From NCBI GenBank assembly GCA_036924285.1, contig JAYKYS010000023.1, forward strand, positions 1,116,001 to 1,180,000: a DNA stretch of 64,000 bases, in the 5' to 3' direction. Made by a program: the position numbers and the translations under genes. Source of the stretch: Asterella californica (Eukaryota > Streptophyta > Marchantiopsida > Marchantiales > Aytoniaceae). Each line of letters starts with the position of its first letter. Position 1 is the first letter of the stretch. Below are positions 22,156 through 33,268 of this stretch, piece by piece. Under the pieces are notes generated by a model. The model was not told the origin of the DNA. It searched no databases and saw only the letters and a program-made list of their open reading frames with translations.

Positions 22156-24567
22156 CCTCAAGCCCGCGCGTACAACTGCTAAGCTTGGGTCAACGGTACC
22201 ATCAATGTTGGGAAGATGACATGGCGCGCAATTACGCACATGGTCCTTCCACACAACACCATCACGACCCTCTAACATGAGTACTCCAGAAGGTAACACC
22301 TCACGCACTCGTAAAATAGTGCGCCCTGCGGTCACGTCCAACGTCGTCGGTGCAGTCTACTGTAAATAGATATAATCACCAGGATGAAACCTGCGAATCG
22401 ACGACCGATAACTTCCTCCTCGGATAGTCGCATATCGCAACGTGTCTCTATGCTGGGCAATCGCTAGGTTCTCAAAAGCCATAGGCATAACTCTCCGAAA
22501 TGTCTCTGCTCGTTGAGAACATGCTCTCACCCACATATCCAGGTCATAAAGGTCTAGCACCTCAGCAGAATCACGACGAATGGCCGAAGGTAGATCTGGA
22601 TCTCGACCATACAATAGAAAATACGGTGAGAAGGAAGCCAAAGACGCTTGTCGGCTGAAACGGTAACCCATAGCCAACCATGGTAACTGCACATCTCAAT
22701 CTCCCAAGTGACCCTTCTGCAAGCCATACTTGCGCAATCCTCTCTTCACCGTCTAAACTACCCTCTCCGCCAAACCATCCGCCTCAGGATGATCTCGAGA
22801 TGTAGTCCGATGATCAATCAGCGCCTGATCACACAAGGCCTGAAACTCACCAAGGAACTCTATACCTTGGTCTGTCAGCACTTCAGCTGGTGCTCCAAAC
22901 CGACTCAGCACTCGATCTAAGAACGCGTATGCTGTCCCTTCACTCGTCTTGTCTGATAATGCCACCAACTCAATCCACTTGGAGAAGTGCTCCACCATCA
23001 CCAACACATACCGGTGGTGACGTACGGTCAACGGTAAGGGTCCTGTAAAATCCAAACTCCAACGGTAATCCAACCCCATAATCGGTAAGGGGTGTAACTG
23101 TGGAGTAGGAGCATTAAACGAAGCTCGTACTCGATCACAAACCACACATCGTGCGACAAACTGTTGCACATCGATGTGCATATCACGCCACCAATATTGT
23201 CCTTGGAGTAAGCTATGTGTACGCTTCACTCCAAAATGTCCCAACTCCTCATGGGCATGTCGTACTAACTATGCCCTCTGGGATGGGTGTGGCACTATCC
23301 GTACCCTCCCATCACCCCACACTCGAAGTACATGTCGTCCTTCTCGTCGAAATCTCTTCGCTCGTTGAAGAATACGATCTCGCTCCTTGGCACTTACTGT
23401 GCCTACTACCACACCAGTACGTAGATACTCCATCACGGTCACATCATCATGGATATCTCGCTGATTTGGAACATCATCTCCACCCTCAGGATCTGGAGAC
23501 TCGGCATCTACTCTCTGACCAGAGAAAGATACGACTTGGCCCTCCATACTAGAGTTCATGGCCAACACACAAAGAAAGGCAGATGCATGTCATCCTGGCA
23601 TTATCTCCTCATCAACCTCGTCATGCCAGCGAGCCCCAATCTGATCCTGCTGACTCGTGCATGGGTTGCGACTCAACCCATCGGCATCTAGGTTTGCAAC
23701 TCCAGGTCTATGTACTACCTGGAAGTCATACTCTTGTAAGACCAGAGCCCATCGTGCAAGCTTCCCTGTAAGCTTGTCGGACTCCATCAACCACTTGAGC
23801 GGCTGGTGATCAGTGATGAGAGTAAAGGGGTTCCCAAACAGATAACATCGAAAGTGTGCAACAGCCCACACTGCTGCCAAACACTCTCCCTCATACGAAC
23901 TATACCTTGCCTCCGCTGAATTGTTAGAGCGACTGACATACGCCACCATGAACTCCTTTTTCTCATCATCATGCTGAGTCAGCACTGCTCCAAGTCCCAA
24001 CATACTCCAATCTGTGTGCAGTTGGAAAGGACGCCCCCTAACGGGTCTCCTCAAGATGGGAGCCGATATCAACCTATCCTTGAGCTCTATAAAAGCTCGC
24101 TCTTGCTCATCTCCCCACTGCCACTCCTGGTCCACCTTCATCAGCTTGGTCAACGGCTTCGCAATTGCACTAAATCCTTTCACGTATCGACGATAGAAGT
24201 TCGCCAAACCAACAAATGCTCAAACTCGACTCACATCTGTGGGGCGTGGAATACGTGCAATAGTCTCAACCTTCATCTGTTGAACACCCAATCCACCTGG
24301 ATAGATGGTGTGGCCTAGACACTCTACCAACTCCTGGAAGAACTTACACTTCCCAGGGTGTAACTTCAATCCATGAGCTCTCAACCGCTCAAACACATCC
24401 CGTAAGTGTCTCTCGTGCTCCTCCACTGTAGCACTATAGACTAAGATGTCGTCAATATAACATCTGACAAAATCCGATCCTGCCAGGATTCTGTCCATCA
24501 CCCTTTGGAACTCAGCAGGGGCATTCTTCAACCCAAATGATAAGAACCGCCACTGATACAAACAATC
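22015..24567 (-). pseudogene. RT-RNase H-integrase-PHD polyprotein of element 3
   Basis: All pieces (24561-24223, 24207-23593, 23568-23272, 23244-22756, 22692-22360, 22341-22018) share one frame. Stops are at 24220-24222 (TGA), 23590-23592 (TGA), 23269-23271 (TAG), 22753-22755 (TAG), 22696-22698 (TGA) and 22357-22359 (TAG). RT has FGLKNAPAEFQRVM and intact YIDD. RNase H starts at FQLHTDWS. The integrase zinc domain includes HFGVKRTHSL...CVVCDRV. The core has WSLDFTGPLP, TDQGIEF and HPEADGLAERV, so all three acids are present. Then comes a GDYIYL region and a C-terminal PHD finger. With no indels seen, the damage is almost entirely nonsense point changes. Role when intact: reverse transcription and integration. 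Confidence 0.87.
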
Positions 24568-25231
24568 CTTCCAAACATGATGTGTCTCGGATCAATATGG
24601 ATCTAACGGAAGAGAGAGTACCCATAGCTAGAAAAGAGACTATATCTAACTAAACGGTACTCTTAATGAAAATATCTCAAATATATACTCTCAAATATAA
24701 AACCATAATTCTCTAAGGATAAAGAAACACTATATGTAGCAAGAAAGCCCTCAAAAAACTCTAAAAAATTCTAAACAAGACTATGTAACCATAAAAGACT
24801 GAAAAGTATTTAATACTCACTCATTTTTTCACGAAATATATCAATTCTAGAAAAAAATAAAAGAAAATTATTTAAATAAATCTGCACTAACCCACCCGGA
24901 CACACTCCACCCTCTCAACCTACACTCGTTTCCCTCTCCTCTCCTCTCTTTTTACCCACTACCATAAGATTTCTGCGGAAATAACCTTTTCTCTCTCGTT
25001 TACTGCCTCTGCGCTTCCTTCGTGCAATGACCATTAGAATACGCTTTAAGTGAGGATGATTTTCATAAAAGAATCCCAAACAAATCATAAGATTCACGTT
25101 CTTGAAGAATCCGGTCGTGGATCCACACACACTCTTATCCGGTCGTGGATCCATTGCACTCTTATCCATCTTATCCGACTCTTATATTATTCAACTCTTC
25201 CCTTTCGAGTTTTTGCAATACGTTTTGCGAT

Positions 25232-25659
25232 TCCTCGGTTACAGGAAGATTGGTCCTGCTCTGTTGATTAAACACATGAGGTTGACCAACAGCCAGAACT
25301 TCGCAAAGTTAACTGAAGGGAACTTCATGTATGAGCAATTTCAAAACATTTTAAATATGGGATCTCTGAGTCAGATAACCAAATACACTATGGACACAAG
25401 TGAACCACATGTACCGAGCGTTCTTTTAAAATCAAGGGTGATATGCATAGGTATGACGAGTTTTTTGGTTCGTCTTAGTCGAAAGCATATGCAGTTATAC
25501 ATGACCAATTTGATCAACTAGAAAGGGACATTCTTTAACAACGTGACCTCGACTTATGTAGGTGATGTTCATGATTCCAATACTCAAGCTTGACGGGATA
25601 AGAAAACTCGAACCAGAATCAAGGAATTCATGCACATGATGGACTCCATAACATATGAG
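25232..25659 (+). pseudogene. SRP54-like gene fragment (signal recognition particle M-domain region), copy 1
   Basis: Pieces in mixed frames resemble SRP54, the 54-kDa GTPase subunit of the signal recognition particle. They are GDW and DQQPEL-like residues near 25245-25300, then KLTEGNF and MYEQFQNILNMGSLSQ (about 25302-25375). After about 230 bp comes RIKEFMHMMDSITYE, ending at a GT at 25660 that could be a former splice donor. In SRP54 these segments lie at the junction of the G and M domains in the same order. Frameshifts within the first piece and loss of two to four residues before MYEQF show it is not functional. No start or GTPase motifs (P-loop, DTAGR) are present, so it is a partial, non-processed (intron-like) fragment. 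Confidence 0.6.
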
Positions 25660-27725
25660 GTAATTTCCACGAAGTCATTGTGCCAATCACCCGATGGAGG
25701 CTTTTTGCTCTCTGCTGGCTAGGCTTTCTAGCACAAGTTGCCTCGACTTATAAATGTTTCATGGTTTGATGGTGGTGATATTACCTGTGAGGACGGTGGT
25801 GCAGTGACCTAAAACTTTGATAACTGTAATCTTAAGTTAAACGAAGGTCGGGAGCTCGAGTTGCCTCCATCTTGCAGTTTTGGCATTCATTCTTCGGTTC
25901 TAGGGCCATTTGGGTAGCAAGCACCTTTATGGAACTCGTCAGCATCACGTGGTAAGAAGCGCCTAGAATCAAGAAATGAAGGGACGAGAGCAGCGGCTGC
26001 CGGCGACCCTGCATTCCGGGTGACCTCAATGGTGGCGACAAGTATAAAAGTCCGACCTTCATCCATGATAGTATGTTCGCTATGAGTGTCCTTCGTCCTC
26101 ATGCCTCCTCGCTTTTTGTAAGACCCGTTTTGCCAGATTTGTCCTGGTTCATCATTCACATAAGAATATTTCATTGATTTGCAACACACAGAGCAGATAC
26201 CGATCGGTTGGTTTCATGCTGACGCTCATTTTGCCTCTGAATCCCAACGGTGTTCATCCCGCTGTGACTCGAGCTCGAACTAATGATCCAACTCGTAACC
26301 TTTTCTACACACAGATTTGGCTGCGCTGTTGTGTTCCACCTCGTAACCAGTGCCGATAATCTGAAGCTTCGATCCATGCAGCGTAGCGTCTGATGTTTGT
26401 AGTTTATCCTCAAGCATGATTCTTTACATGTACGAAAAGTGGAGGAGGTGCAGTAAAACTAGCTTCAGTTAATCCGTGAGTACACTAACCTTATATTGAG
26501 TAAGAGTTCCAAATACACTCGTGTTCTTTAACCATTCATCCATGTATTATTAATCGTTTTATATATTACAGTTATTGCACTTGGTAAAAGGGTATAGGAC
26601 ATGGAGAATGATAGACAATAGAAATAGTTTGGATTCAGTGTTCCGTGAGCACACCAAGTTAGAATACATAGATAATTATAGAAAATTTAATTTTTTGTTG
26701 AAGGATAATATGGATTTCATTACTCTGAGATCAAAAGACACACATATTTAAAGAGAGAGCAAGCATCACAGCAAGATCTAAGGTGTGCACACTTGGTGAT
26801 TCTACACAGAGAAATCAAAGAGACACATATATCTAATGAAAAAGTAAACATCAGAGCAAGACCCAAGATGAGCGGACGATCGAGTATTTTTCTGAGGAAA
26901 AAGCAATACTAGAATTTCTCTGGACCTTGCACAACAGAGTAGAAAAGTGCACCTAACCTCCACACACAAAACGTAAGAACTAAAGTCTTCCCCTGGGGAG
27001 AAGACTAGAATAGAACCGTGATGAGAAGAATGAGAACTGCAACAGGTACTCGTTTAACGCTTGGACCTAATTAATCATTGATATTAACTCCATATGTCGT
27101 TATATAAAAAGTTAGTCCAATTTGCAAAGTTGAAAACTTTTTCTCATTTCATGAAACTGAAAAAGTTGAGTAGTTCTAATAGAGAACACAGCTGAAAGCC
27201 TGGAGTCAGGATAACGAAACTCCATTTTGTGAGATGATATATTTACTTATGCATGCAATTGATAAACGATAACTTTGATGAGTGAATGATCACCGTCGAT
27301 ACTGCCAAAGGGTCTTCTATTTCGTATCCAAGCACCAGATATGTTATATTATTTTTACTTAATTATTTCAATAATAATTAAATAATAAATTAAACCTTGG
27401 TATATTTACCTCCTCTATAAAGAAATAAAGGAGGTGAATAATATCGACGTTCGAATCAAATGGTGGTTGTAAAGAAAAGAAAAAGAGACAAAAATAAAAT
27501 GGTGACTGTAAAGACGAGAAAAAGAGTTTGACTCATTCTTTCTGCCGTGCTTCTCACCGCCGGAGGTTACGTCGAAGCGAGAAGCTGTCTAGAAGACGAT
27601 ATGATCAATCCTAGAGTCAGAGTAGGCAGAAGCCAAGAAAGGGAAATTTTGGTGACCTATACATACGGCGAGCCTTGCGGAGCTCACGTCCTGACGATAC
27701 GATAGCCTTTGACGAGTTCCCCAGG

Positions 27726-28064
27726 AATTTGCTTGATCACACCCCCAGTAGGTTCCTTGAGCTTGATCACACCCCTCTTACGATGTATGGCTTGATCGTA
27801 CCTCTGACTGGCTGTTGCCTGTAAAACCAGTCACTTTGTGATGTTACTCACATGTGAGATTGCACATATTAAATTTCAGAGTATGTATAATCTAACTATT
27901 TTGAATAATATTAAATAGTTTGAATTACAGTAATATTTAGTCAAGGTTGAAAATATTAAAATAATGAACTAAAAAATAAAATTACTGGTTCTACTGTCAA
28001 TAACCCGTCAAGCTCAAGGATGATCAAGCTTAAAGAACCTACTGGGGGTGTGATCAAGCAAATT
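27726..28064. mobile_element. MITE-like element with about 40-bp terminal inverted repeats, copy 1
   Basis: The left end AATTTGCTTGATCACACCCC continues through AGTAGGTTCCTTGAGCTTGATCA. Its complement appears at the right end (TGATCAAGCTTAAAGAACCTACTGGGGGTGTGATCAAGCAAATT) with two or three mismatches. The 340-bp interior is AT-rich and non-coding. The flanks may include an AATT target duplication, but AATT is itself palindromic, so the exact boundary is uncertain. The same element is in the other duplication copy at 58856-59216. Confidence 0.65.
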
Positions 28065-28946
28065 GCTGCAGCTCGTCCGTAAATTCTTGGGCAGAGTCAC
28101 TACATAGAGCTGACGTAGCCCTGGACTTCTCTCTCTGTAACTTCCAGGATCTCAACTGGGCTTCTGCTCCCTTGTGATTGGCGTAACCGGGAGGATGGAG
28201 CCATTTCGGCACGCTGGCACGTAAACGGAAGAAGCAGAAGATATTCTACATCACAAGTTCCGGCTGTCCGTTAGAGAGCGTACCAATGAGCAGAAAGAAG
28301 GGCCTGGAAATGAGCAGAGACGAAGACCTAGCCGAAATAAGAGACAGAAGGGAATAAACAATACTACATAGCCTAAACTCTATATTTTCCCATTGATTTT
28401 ATGACTAAGCCCTTCCTCACCGAAAAATTGGTAATAAAATTAATTTTCCCTTCTAATTTGCATCCATTGGTGAAATAAAAGTTGAACGTTTAGCCTTGAA
28501 AATTCCAAAGCTTTAGATATAAAAAAAAATTTATCGCGATAAATAAATATACATACAATATGCATTTCTGTCAAAAGAAAAAAAAAGAAGACAAATGCTT
28601 ATATAAGACAAAAAAGTATCAGAAACTAGAGATATTCAAATATTCAAACTAGTTGCTGGAAACTAGTTTTTACGGAAGTTTACTTGTCGTGGAAAATACA
28701 TTAAACAGAATACGGAATATAATATAAATCGTAACAAATATTACTTTGGAATGAATATATAAACTTATATATTTTAAATTTAAGTTTAACTGTGAACATG
28801 CAGAAAACAGAGAAGCCCTAAGCAATAGGCAACGGGACTCTCATCTTGCCATAAGCACGTTGTTCACTGTATTACACTTGTTACAACAAAGTCATAAGTG
28901 CAATATGCAAAGGGACTCCATATTCACTTACGTTGCTTATTCAACC

Positions 28947-28996
28947 TTAATTTATTACCTAACCCTTCCGACGGGAAGGGTTAGGTAATAAATTAA
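28947..28996. repeat. Perfect inverted repeat: 23-bp arms, 4-bp loop
   Basis: Arm 28947-28969 (TTAATTTATTACCTAACCCTTCC), loop GACG, and exact complement 28974-28996. Related half-sites lie at about 30236-30254 (GGAAGGTTAGGTAATAAAT) and an imperfect version at about 60804-60853. This pattern could be the terminal inverted repeats of a small DNA transposon, with 28951-30254 as one candidate unit. Confidence 0.8.
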
Positions 28997-29590
28997 TGTA
29001 TTTATATATTCATAAATACATTGTAATACCCTCCCGCACTTGTACTTTGTGAAGCGCAAATTATACACTCTACTTATGGGTTTTCTAAAGAGATTTCTAA
29101 CGTTATTAGAGCACGTAATAGTTAACATTTAAATATTATTTTAATTTTAATTTTTATTTAATTTAAAATATTTATATAACACTTATAACATTTCTGATAT
29201 TTTAAAGAGAACAAAACGTCCAAAAGGATCTCCACTTTTCGTGTCTTTATTCGCATCGGAATGCGAAATTCACGACTCCAAGTTCGCAGAAGAAACGAAG
29301 GAAGGAAAGAAGAGTCGATAGAACTCCACTCATCATACTCTGTAGTCGACTGATCGGTGGCAGCTGGCTGTCCTTTTGCGAACGGAGAGGAGAGCGTGAA
29401 TTCATAAATATACATCTTTCCTTTTGTTGCTCGGGCGCCGAGTGGACTAAGGCTCCAAGATTTAGTTGCTGTGTTCCTTAAAAAATCCGTGGGCAGGATG
29501 TCGATCGGCCGGTCAGGTTTGAGTGATTGGCTGTAGGGAGTCGAGCGGTTCTCTCTAGTTCGGTTCATCGCTCGCTCGGCTCGCTGTGCC

Positions 29591-29653
29591 ATGGCGTTTC
29601 CTCCCCCGTTCTTCGCGAGGGCGATTTCTGACGCTGATAAAAGCGGAAAATAG
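29591..29653 (+). other. Short conserved ORF of 20 codons in the duplicated block
   Basis: ATG at 29591 sits in GTGCCATGG, a strong plant start context. It encodes a 20-residue peptide (starting MAFPPPFFARAIS) ending at TAG 29653. The second copy at 63858-63920 keeps the same frame, with one silent-type and one amino-acid change. It could be a first-exon remnant, a small upstream ORF or chance. The antisense frame 29158-29592 overlaps it partly. Confidence 0.2.
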
Positions 29654-29735
29654 TGAGGAGTGAGGACTTTCGGCTGCGGGATTCAAAAAGGAAGTGAGGA
29701 CTTTTTAGGAGTGTTGAGTTGTCCGTGGCCAGCGA

Positions 29736-31863
29736 GAGCTTGACTGACGCGGCATCTTCCTCGTGTAAGCTTTTTCCTCTTTAGAAGGTTCATCTTCTGG
29801 GAGAGAAGGTTCGTTGGCAGAAAAGAGGTGATTATATGCTTGTGTTGCAAGCGGGCGTGAACACCAAACGGATCGGGTTCGGTTCCAAGGGACGTAGATA
29901 TCCATCTGGTTTTTTTCAGCTGATTAGTGAGTTGGTTCGTATCTGGCATGGCACGAGGTGGTTTTGGGATCGGGTAACACTCCGCTGAAGTTGCGATCAG
30001 TACGGTTTCTCTCCTCTGGATCGTCTGTCTCCAGTCAGGGAGATGGCGATTGTTCTAGCCCTTGCTCTTTGTTTGTCTCTTGGCTGAGCTCGTTGATGTT
30101 TAGGGAAGTTCCATCCCGTACAGGTTTTTAGGACGAAACGCGGTGGTCAGGAGTGGGCAATCTCAAGTGCTGCTGCGAAGATTTTTCTTCTAGCTGAATC
30201 TCATCTGCAGCGGCGGGGCATCAGTTTACCGTTAGGAAGGTTAGGTAATAAATAACTACGTAATCCCAGCAGGGGTAATATCTAGCATATCTAACCGAAC
30301 CTTTCAAAGTGGAACCGAATCGTTGGAACCCAACTGTGTAAAACCAAACCGTTTTCCAACCTTTAGAACAAAACCAACCACACTATTCGGAACCATGAAA
30401 CCGACATCCTGTGGTGATTATTTAAGGAGAATTATCAAAAGTCTATTAATCTTCTTCCATATCTTCTTCTTTTATCAAATATATCTTGTTCTATCGAACT
30501 GAATTACTTATCAGTAAAACTGAACTAAAACCGACCTGTCTGAACCAGAACCAATTAGAATAGAACCGGAACCGAACTTCCAAACTTGGAGCACTACTTT
30601 TTGGACTACATGTTTGAGACAGCAACTTTTCATTGTAACAATGAAAGAGCTTTAGCAAACACGATCCAAATGAAAGAGCTTTAGCAAACACGATCCACAT
30701 GAGTAATTCCACACGAGTAATTACAGTAAATGATGCTTCTTCATGTGCATCTATTGTATGCAAGGATTTTGATTTAACTGTGTGTGATATCTAAAAACGT
30801 TAGAAGACCTTAGAGCTGCTGATGGCGGGGCTTCCTCCCTTCGGAGCGTTCGTTGCTTGGCCCTTCGGGTCCTTCTTTCCCTTGTCAGAATTAATGAGTC
30901 TTCCCATCCGTTTTTCCCTTGTCAGGATTGATGGGTCTTCCCATCCGTTGGCTATTCACTGCGGAAGCGTTTTACCTCAACTTTGGAGCCGAACCTTAGT
31001 AAGGATATATCCTTGAAAGGGTGTCTTGATGGGACAGAGTGATCATCGCACAAAGTCTCCGATTCCGGAACTGGCATCGAATGATGGAACTGCAATCAGT
31101 ACTCAAAGAGAAATCTCCCGTGCTATAGTTGGACCTCGAATTGCCGGTGATGGTTAGAAAATGACCTGCTACAGAAGTAGCAGCAAAGTCCTGATTACAG
31201 AAGCATCACCACGTCCAGATTTCTCAAGCATCCTAACCGTGCGATAAACCGTAACCACGCGAGAACTTGGGAAGATACAGTATCGATAGGAGAAGGGAGA
31301 GTCCGATTAGACTTGAAAATCGTTGTTACTAACATATACGGCAGGGCGTGACGTAAACTAAGGACGTGACATTGCGTTACAGACATCATAACCACGACCA
31401 TTAAGAACTTTTGTCTAGATCGGCAGTGTTGGACACAGTTGGACGCACCTGGAGAGAGTTCCCCTGACGGTATTTTGCTCTCGAGTCACGCGCGGGCCCA
31501 CCCCCATCGATATAAGCTCCCACTGCATGTATGACTGGACAAATCTGCCACGAGCGGGGAGACCAAAAGTGTGGTGATGGCTGGGACTCCCTACGAGTCC
31601 TAATTCCCCTCAAAAATCCCGAAACTTCAGCAATTTCTCTCCCATACGTAAACGCTTGTTTAATCGTCAGGGACTGTCCCGAACGTCTGTCACTCTTCTC
31701 AAATCCTCCACAGATTGACGTTCAATGTAGTACTAGTCAGTATTCAATTACTGAACTAGAGATTCACTCGTGACTGAATTCAGTCTTGCTGTAGCAGTCT
31801 TACGAGAACAACCAGAGAGGAGGAAGAGAGGAGGACGAGAAGAAGGAACAGGAAGCAGAAGAA
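29736..31863. other. Intergenic DNA upstream of the paralogue pair
   Basis: No convincing gene. 30236-30254 carries a TTACCTAACC-type half-site. 30878-30949 contains a short direct duplication (TTTCCCTTGTCAG...GTCTTCCCATCCG twice). The 500 bp before 31864 would hold the promoter of the first paralogue; I saw no clear TATA box. The reading frame 31770-32498 is a shadow overlapping the real gene in another frame. Confidence 0.4.
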
Positions 31864-32874
31864 ATGGGAGCGTTGATTTCGCTGCCTGTGGGAGCGAGTC
31901 GAACAGTCGTGGGAGTGGTGCAGAAGTACGTTCTGAGGCAGAACAAGCCCCTTCGGATCGACCTGCCACTACCGTTCATACCCATCGACCTCGTTCTAGT
32001 CACGGACGCAGCGCAGATCGTGTCTATAAACAAGAACACGGATGTCGACCGACTGCACTCGCAGCCCACGCAGAAGCTCCCCGCTTGGATTCGATGGTAC
32101 TTTTCTGCCACTCGATTCTACAACAAGAGCCACGACAAATGGTTTCTGGCCTTCGAGCCTCCGACTGCCGCCGTGCAGTACGAGCAGAGGAGAGACATCA
32201 TCTGGGACAAACTGAGCTCCGGCTTCAAGGAGGACGACGTGAAGCAAGTTGCCGACCAGGTGATGAGAAACGACTCCGACGAGCAAATCGCTTTCACCAT
32301 GGCGCAGGTCCTCGACGGGAGGTTCATCGCGGCGGGGCAAGACTCTTCCTCGACTCCCATTCCCGCAGAAGTGGTGAAGACCGCGAGGAAGGTTCTCAAG
32401 TCGAACATCGGCGATGCTCTGCGCCCTGGCCGTCAGAGCGAGGGAGAGAAAGCTCAGGAGGCGACCTACGCCTTCTGCGAGAAGAATTCCATCCCTGAAC
32501 TGAACGTCATGGACGGAACCCACAATGTGGCCAGCGTATCACACAACATGGTGTTCGCAATCAACATCCTCAAGGAGAATATCGACACTCCCATCGACAC
32601 TCTCTTCACGAGAAAGCCCAACTGTCCGACTCCGTCTGCGCCTAGAGTCGTCGTCAAGGAGAGCACTCTGAACGGATTGCTGTCGTACCCTGGAAGACCC
32701 ACCTCCACCATCGTGTTTCTGTCCATCTCCGACGCCGCAGAGCAGACCAACAGCCTCTTCTTCACCTTCGGATCGGGAGGTGATTACCGGGTCTGCCCTT
32801 TCAAGCAAATCTTCGTCGACTTCATGACAGCCCTGCAGGCTGAGCTCAAAGCTCGACAGTACAAAGCAGCTTGA
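31864..32874 (+). CDS. 336-aa protein, paralogue 1: N-myristoylation start and P450-like cysteine motif; function unknown
   Basis: Single-exon ORF with good start context (AGAAATGGGA). The N terminus MGALIS fits the N-myristoylation pattern (Gly2, Ser6), so the protein may be membrane-anchored. Residues about 35-100 contain LPLPFIPIDLVLVTDAAQ and DVDRLH, then LPAWIRWYFSATRF and KWFLAFEP. This is reminiscent of the N-terminal region of some short, atypical cytochrome P450s (VTD..QI...DVDRLH). Near the C terminus FTFGSGGDYRVCPF resembles the P450 haem-ligand loop (F-x-x-G...R-x-C), with Cys as candidate ligand but two extra residues. I find no clear I-helix A-G-x-D-T motif and no sure ExxR. P450-like is therefore a hypothesis only. 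The length (336 aa) is short for a P450 (about 400-500). About two thirds of residues match paralogue 2. The other frames over this region are shadows. Confidence 0.85.
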   Translation: MGALISLPVGASRTVVGVVQKYVLRQNKPLRIDLPLPFIPIDLVLVTDAAQIVSINKNTDVDRLHSQPTQKLPAWIRWYFSATRFYNKSHDKWFLAFEPPTAAVQYEQRRDIIWDKLSSGFKEDDVKQVADQVMRNDSDEQIAFTMAQVLDGRFIAAGQDSSSTPIPAEVVKTARKVLKSNIGDALRPGRQSEGEKAQEATYAFCEKNSIPELNVMDGTHNVASVSHNMVFAINILKENIDTPIDTLFTRKPNCPTPSAPRVVVKESTLNGLLSYPGRPTSTIVFLSISDAAEQTNSLFFTFGSGGDYRVCPFKQIFVDFMTALQAELKARQYKAA

Positions 32875-33268
32875 GAGAAGGTCAAGCTTAATCATACTCT
32901 CTACTGTTACATGCCATTAGCAATAGCGGCAGCAGGTGGTTGTTTTGCCTCGAAGCCTCAGGACTATCATCCTCGTACCTTGAGTTTTGTCCATGGGAGT
33001 CCGAGTTGAAAAGTCGGATTAGGTAAAGCAGCTGGTGACTGGGTGGTCATATCCTGCGAGCGTCGATCACTGTGACCACCGATCTGTATGTTAAAACTTC
33101 TATACTTTGTGATCCTCTTTCTCTGTGAGCACCGATCTGTACATACAGTGCCCAGAGGGAGTTAGAAAAACCGGTGGCTCGTGTGAGCCGAAACGAAACG
33201 AAACAAAACGGAGCAGTTTGTGCACATGATCGCCAGTCTCGAAAGTTTGTTGTACATATTCTAGGCAA
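32875..33268. other. 3' flank of paralogue 1
   Basis: Probably the 3' untranslated region and spacer. It contains two variants of a GTGA(C/G)CACCGATCTGTA motif (about 33070 and 33127). No ORF with support and no clear AATAAA signal. Confidence 0.35.

Larger units (their letters stand above)
21736..24573 (-). mobile_element. Ty3/gypsy element with C-terminal PHD finger, 5' truncated (element 3)
   Basis: A single minus-strand frame from about 24567 to 22015 encodes RT, RNase H, integrase and a terminal PHD finger, interrupted by six nonsense codons. The 5' part (gag, protease, RT N terminus, 5' LTR) is missing; the sequence switches at 24567-24573 to the segmental duplication. The 3' side ends at the G-rich tract and the 107-bp repeats. 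It has a different integrase and different targeting domain from the chromovirus it interrupts. Confidence 0.82.
24574..29735 (+). repeat. Segmental duplication, copy 1
   Basis: 24574-28924 matches 54144-60112 at high identity, starting AACATGATGTGTCTCGG and ending at GGGACTCCATATT. After a gap of about 300 bp here (3.4 kb in copy 2), 29226-29735 matches 63500-64000. Order and orientation are the same, so the two blocks look like one duplicated segment with later insertions and deletions. Contents: an AT-rich leader, an SRP54-like gene fragment, a MITE-like element and a hairpin. The copia element at 57329-58829 is absent here, giving the empty site near 27703. Confidence 0.85.

Noticed and set aside
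25832..26413. Several open frames on both strands, repeated at 55380-55949
   Set aside because: Conserved only because the segment is duplicated; no domain recognised on either strand.
29158..29592. Antisense open frame conserved in both duplication copies (also 63474-63953)
   Set aside because: Frame breaks between copies (different C termini after EFR), no motif, and recent duplication explains the similarity.
31770..32498. 242-codon frame starting before paralogue 1
   Set aside because: Overlaps the real gene in another frame; Arg/Gly-rich translation without conservation in paralogue 2.
31996..32523. Antisense open frames over both paralogues
   Set aside because: Long antisense frames follow from the GC-rich codon use of the sense gene.
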